A stretch of DNA of 64,000 bases, taken from assembly GCF_018278905.1 (NCBI RefSeq), contig NZ_CP046600.1:1240001-1304000 (forward strand), read 5' to 3'. How positions within the stretch are numbered: the first letter of the stretch is position 1; each line of letters starts with the position of its first letter. The notes beneath the pieces are model-generated. The model ran no database searches and was not told where the DNA came from. It was given only the letters and a program-made list of their open reading frames with translations. Of the stretch, positions 62,340 to 64,000 are shown in pieces. A program made the position numbers and the translations under genes. The DNA comes from Mycobacterium spongiae. GTDB lineage: Bacteria; Actinomycetota; Actinomycetes; Mycobacteriales; Mycobacteriaceae.

Positions 62340-63899
62340 TTGGGGAAGAGCGAATACCCGGTCGACGGAATGACCCGTCGACAATTTTTTTCCAAAGTCG
62401 CTGCCGCCAGCAGCGCCGGGGCCTTTATGTCCCTGGCCGCTCCCGTGGTCGAAAAGGCCTACGGCGCGGGTCCCTGCGGCGGTCAATTGACCGACATCGA
62501 ACACATCGTGTTGTTTATGCAGGAAAACCGATCGTTCGATCACTATTACGGCACGTTATCCGATGTCAATGGGTTTGACACCCCATCGCCGTCCTACCAG
62601 CAACCGGGTTGGAATCCGATGACACAGCGGCTTGACCCCGCCGGCATCGTTTCGCCATTCCGCCTTGACACCACCCGGGGCCCGTTGAAGGGCGGCGAGT
62701 GCGTTAACGATCCCGTTGAGGGCTGGATCGCTATGCACCAGGCATGGAACAACGGCGCGAACGACGGTTGGATCGCCTCGCAGTCGACCCAACCGCTGCA
62801 GGGCAACGTCGCCGCGACGATGGGTCATTACACGCGCGCGGACCTGCCCATTCACTACCTGCTGGCCGATGCGTTCACCATTTGCGACGCCTACCATTGT
62901 TCGCTTCTGGGTCAAACGTCACCCAATCGGCTGTACTGGATCAGCGCCAACATCGATCCTGAAGGCGTCAATGGAGGGCCGCTGCTGGAGACGCCCCGCG
63001 TAATGCCGCTAAACCAATTCACGTGGACCACCATGCCGGAGAATCTCAGTGCCGGCGGGGTCAGTTGGAAGATGTACCAGAACAAGCTTCTCGGTCCCAT
63101 CAACGACACCGAGCTGAGTATCAGCGGCTTGCTGAACACTTTCAAGCAAGCTGGAAATCCGAGGTCGGATTTGGCCCGTTACGGTCTCGCGCCGGTCTAC
63201 CCACGGGACTTCGTGGCCGACGTCAAGGCAAACAGGTTGCCGTCGGTTTCCTGGGTGGTTCCGGCAGTTACCGCCTCGGAGCATCCCGCGTTCCCGGTGT
63301 CCGTCGGTGCCGTCGCGATTGTGAGCCTGCTGCGGATCTTGCTGTCCAATCCGGCGGTGTGGGAAAAGACCGCGCTGATCGTGAGCTATGACGAAAACGG
63401 TTCTTTCTTCGACCACGTCACTCCACCCACGGCGCCGCCGGGCACGCCCGGTGAATTCGTCACCGTTCCCGACATCAACGCAGTGCCGGGCTCCGGTGGG
63501 ATTCGCGGGCCAATCGGGTTGGGCTTTCGAGTGCCCTGCACGATTATCTCTCCGTACAGCCGGGGGCCGCTCAAGAGCAGCGACATCTTCGATCACACGT
63601 CGCAGTTGAAGTTCATCTCGAGGCGATTTGGGGTGCCGGTGCCAAACCTCACCGCGTGGCGTGACGCGACGGTCGGCGATATGACTTCGGCGTTCAACTT
63701 CGCCGCCCCTGCCAACCCGTCGAGACCCAATTTGGATCATCCCTTGCTGGCCTCGCTCCCAAAACTGCCTCAGTGCGTTCCCAACGTGGTGGGAGGATCG
63801 ACGGTAAAAATATCGATCCCGTATCAGGTGCCATATCCGCAGGTCATGCCCACGCAGGAAGCCGGGCCCACGCGTGGCACTCCCAGCGGGCTGTGCTGA
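62340..63899 (+). CDS. Tat-exported phospholipase C (Plc family)
   Basis: A 519-residue non-hemolytic phospholipase C/acid phosphatase family enzyme. The Tat signal [19 protein letters not shown] is followed by [16 protein letters not shown]. The catalytic region [20 protein letters not shown] holds the family Glu-Asn-Arg and His residues; [13 protein letters not shown] and SPYSRG follow, and the C-terminus is [12 protein letters not shown] 62340 lies 4 bases after a strong AGGAGG and gives almost the 520-residue length I recall for PlcA; ATG 62367 (MTRRQF) is the alternative. Hydrolysis of host phospholipids is the known family role. It sits alone beside lhr, not in a plcABC cluster. Confidence 0.92.
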   Translation: MGKSEYPVDGMTRRQFFSKVAAASSAGAFMSLAAPVVEKAYGAGPCGGQLTDIEHIVLFMQENRSFDHYYGTLSDVNGFDTPSPSYQQPGWNPMTQRLDPAGIVSPFRLDTTRGPLKGGECVNDPVEGWIAMHQAWNNGANDGWIASQSTQPLQGNVAATMGHYTRADLPIHYLLADAFTICDAYHCSLLGQTSPNRLYWISANIDPEGVNGGPLLETPRVMPLNQFTWTTMPENLSAGGVSWKMYQNKLLGPINDTELSISGLLNTFKQAGNPRSDLARYGLAPVYPRDFVADVKANRLPSVSWVVPAVTASEHPAFPVSVGAVAIVSLLRILLSNPAVWEKTALIVSYDENGSFFDHVTPPTAPPGTPGEFVTVPDINAVPGSGGIRGPIGLGFRVPCTIISPYSRGPLKSSDIFDHTSQLKFISRRFGVPVPNLTAWRDATVGDMTSAFNFAAPANPSRPNLDHPLLASLPKLPQCVPNVVGGSTVKISIPYQVPYPQVMPTQEAGPTRGTPSGLC

Positions 63900-63921
63900 A
63901 TCCCAGATCGGCGAACGTTGA

Positions 63922-64000
63922 CTACCGCTGGGGTTCGGTCCGCGCGGCTTCCACGGCATCGGCGAGTTGGGCTTGAATCTCAGGCACCCGGGCGATCGCG
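63922..64000 (-). CDS. 3' end of an unidentified minus-strand gene
   Basis: The minus-strand frame entering at the right edge reads AIARVPEIQAQLADAVEAAR and ends TEPQR at a TAG whose complement is 63922-63924. The composition is helical and protein-like. In H37Rv the neighbour on this side of lhr is a TetR-type regulator (Rv3295); this tail would fit a helical C-terminus, but the fragment is too short to prove it. Confidence 0.45.
   Translation of the reverse strand, partial: AIARVPEIQAQLADAVEAARTEPQR

Overview
The window reads as one chromosomal segment of a slow-growing pathogenic-type Mycobacterium. The evidence is the high-GC codon use, the PE_PGRS and PPE-MPTR proteins, 13E12-type HNH genes, SapM, a Tat-exported phospholipase C, and gene order that follows the M. 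tuberculosis H37Rv Rv3343c-Rv3296 block in inverted orientation. Many proteins are clearly orthologous but not identical to M. tuberculosis sequences. Several loci differ in content, so I infer a relative of the M. tuberculosis complex rather than a complex member. I cannot name the species from this sequence alone.

Layout. 1-8.7 kb: the 3' part of a giant PPE54-type MPTR gene, then a minus-strand metC-metA-methyltransferase operon headed by a SAM-IV riboswitch (8820-8940). 9-14.8 kb: icd1, an intact alpha/beta hydrolase, trpS, a YihY-type membrane protein and a 13E12 DUF222-HNH gene with a LexA-like box over its start. 14.9-23 kb: nagA-sugI-dacB1 (minus), a divergent MerR regulator plus VIT/VWA protein pair with a two-site operator, and a PPE protein with a PE-PPE hydrolase domain. 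23-26.5 kb: an aminotransferase, sigJ (ECF41 class), a carboxymuconolactone-decarboxylase gene with an ECF41-type promoter, and a short condensation-domain-like protein. The moa3/IS6110 island that occupies this interval in H37Rv is not here. 26.5-29.9 kb: sdhCDAB (minus).

30-43.6 kb: nucleoside salvage in two blocks (cdd-deoA-add, then upp and the deoD/pmmB pair). Between them lie a PE_PGRS gene, a LexA-box HNH gene, an ASCH-like/winged-helix protein, a 55-bp tandem repeat, an Rv3311-type protein and sapM. 43.6-53.7 kb: a second MPTR PPE, the amidohydrolases amiB1-amiA1, a gamma-glutamylcyclotransferase-like protein, lpdA, glpD2 and an RluA-type pseudouridine synthase. 53.7-64 kb: a secreted DUF732 protein, a PstS3-like phosphate lipoprotein, a PPE, nei, lhr, a plc gene, and the last codons of a minus-strand gene.

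How the parts fit. The core consists of sulfur assimilation into methionine under SAM control, TCA cycle and respiration (icd1, sdh, glpD2, lpdA), nucleoside salvage, and DNA repair (nei, lhr, LexA-box genes). Accessory genes sit between these blocks. Several of them run into the 3' ends of convergent core genes. The most interesting loci are the complete sigJ/CMD module and the MerR-VIT/VWA module. Homology statements and H37Rv comparisons come from memory of those families, not from a search.
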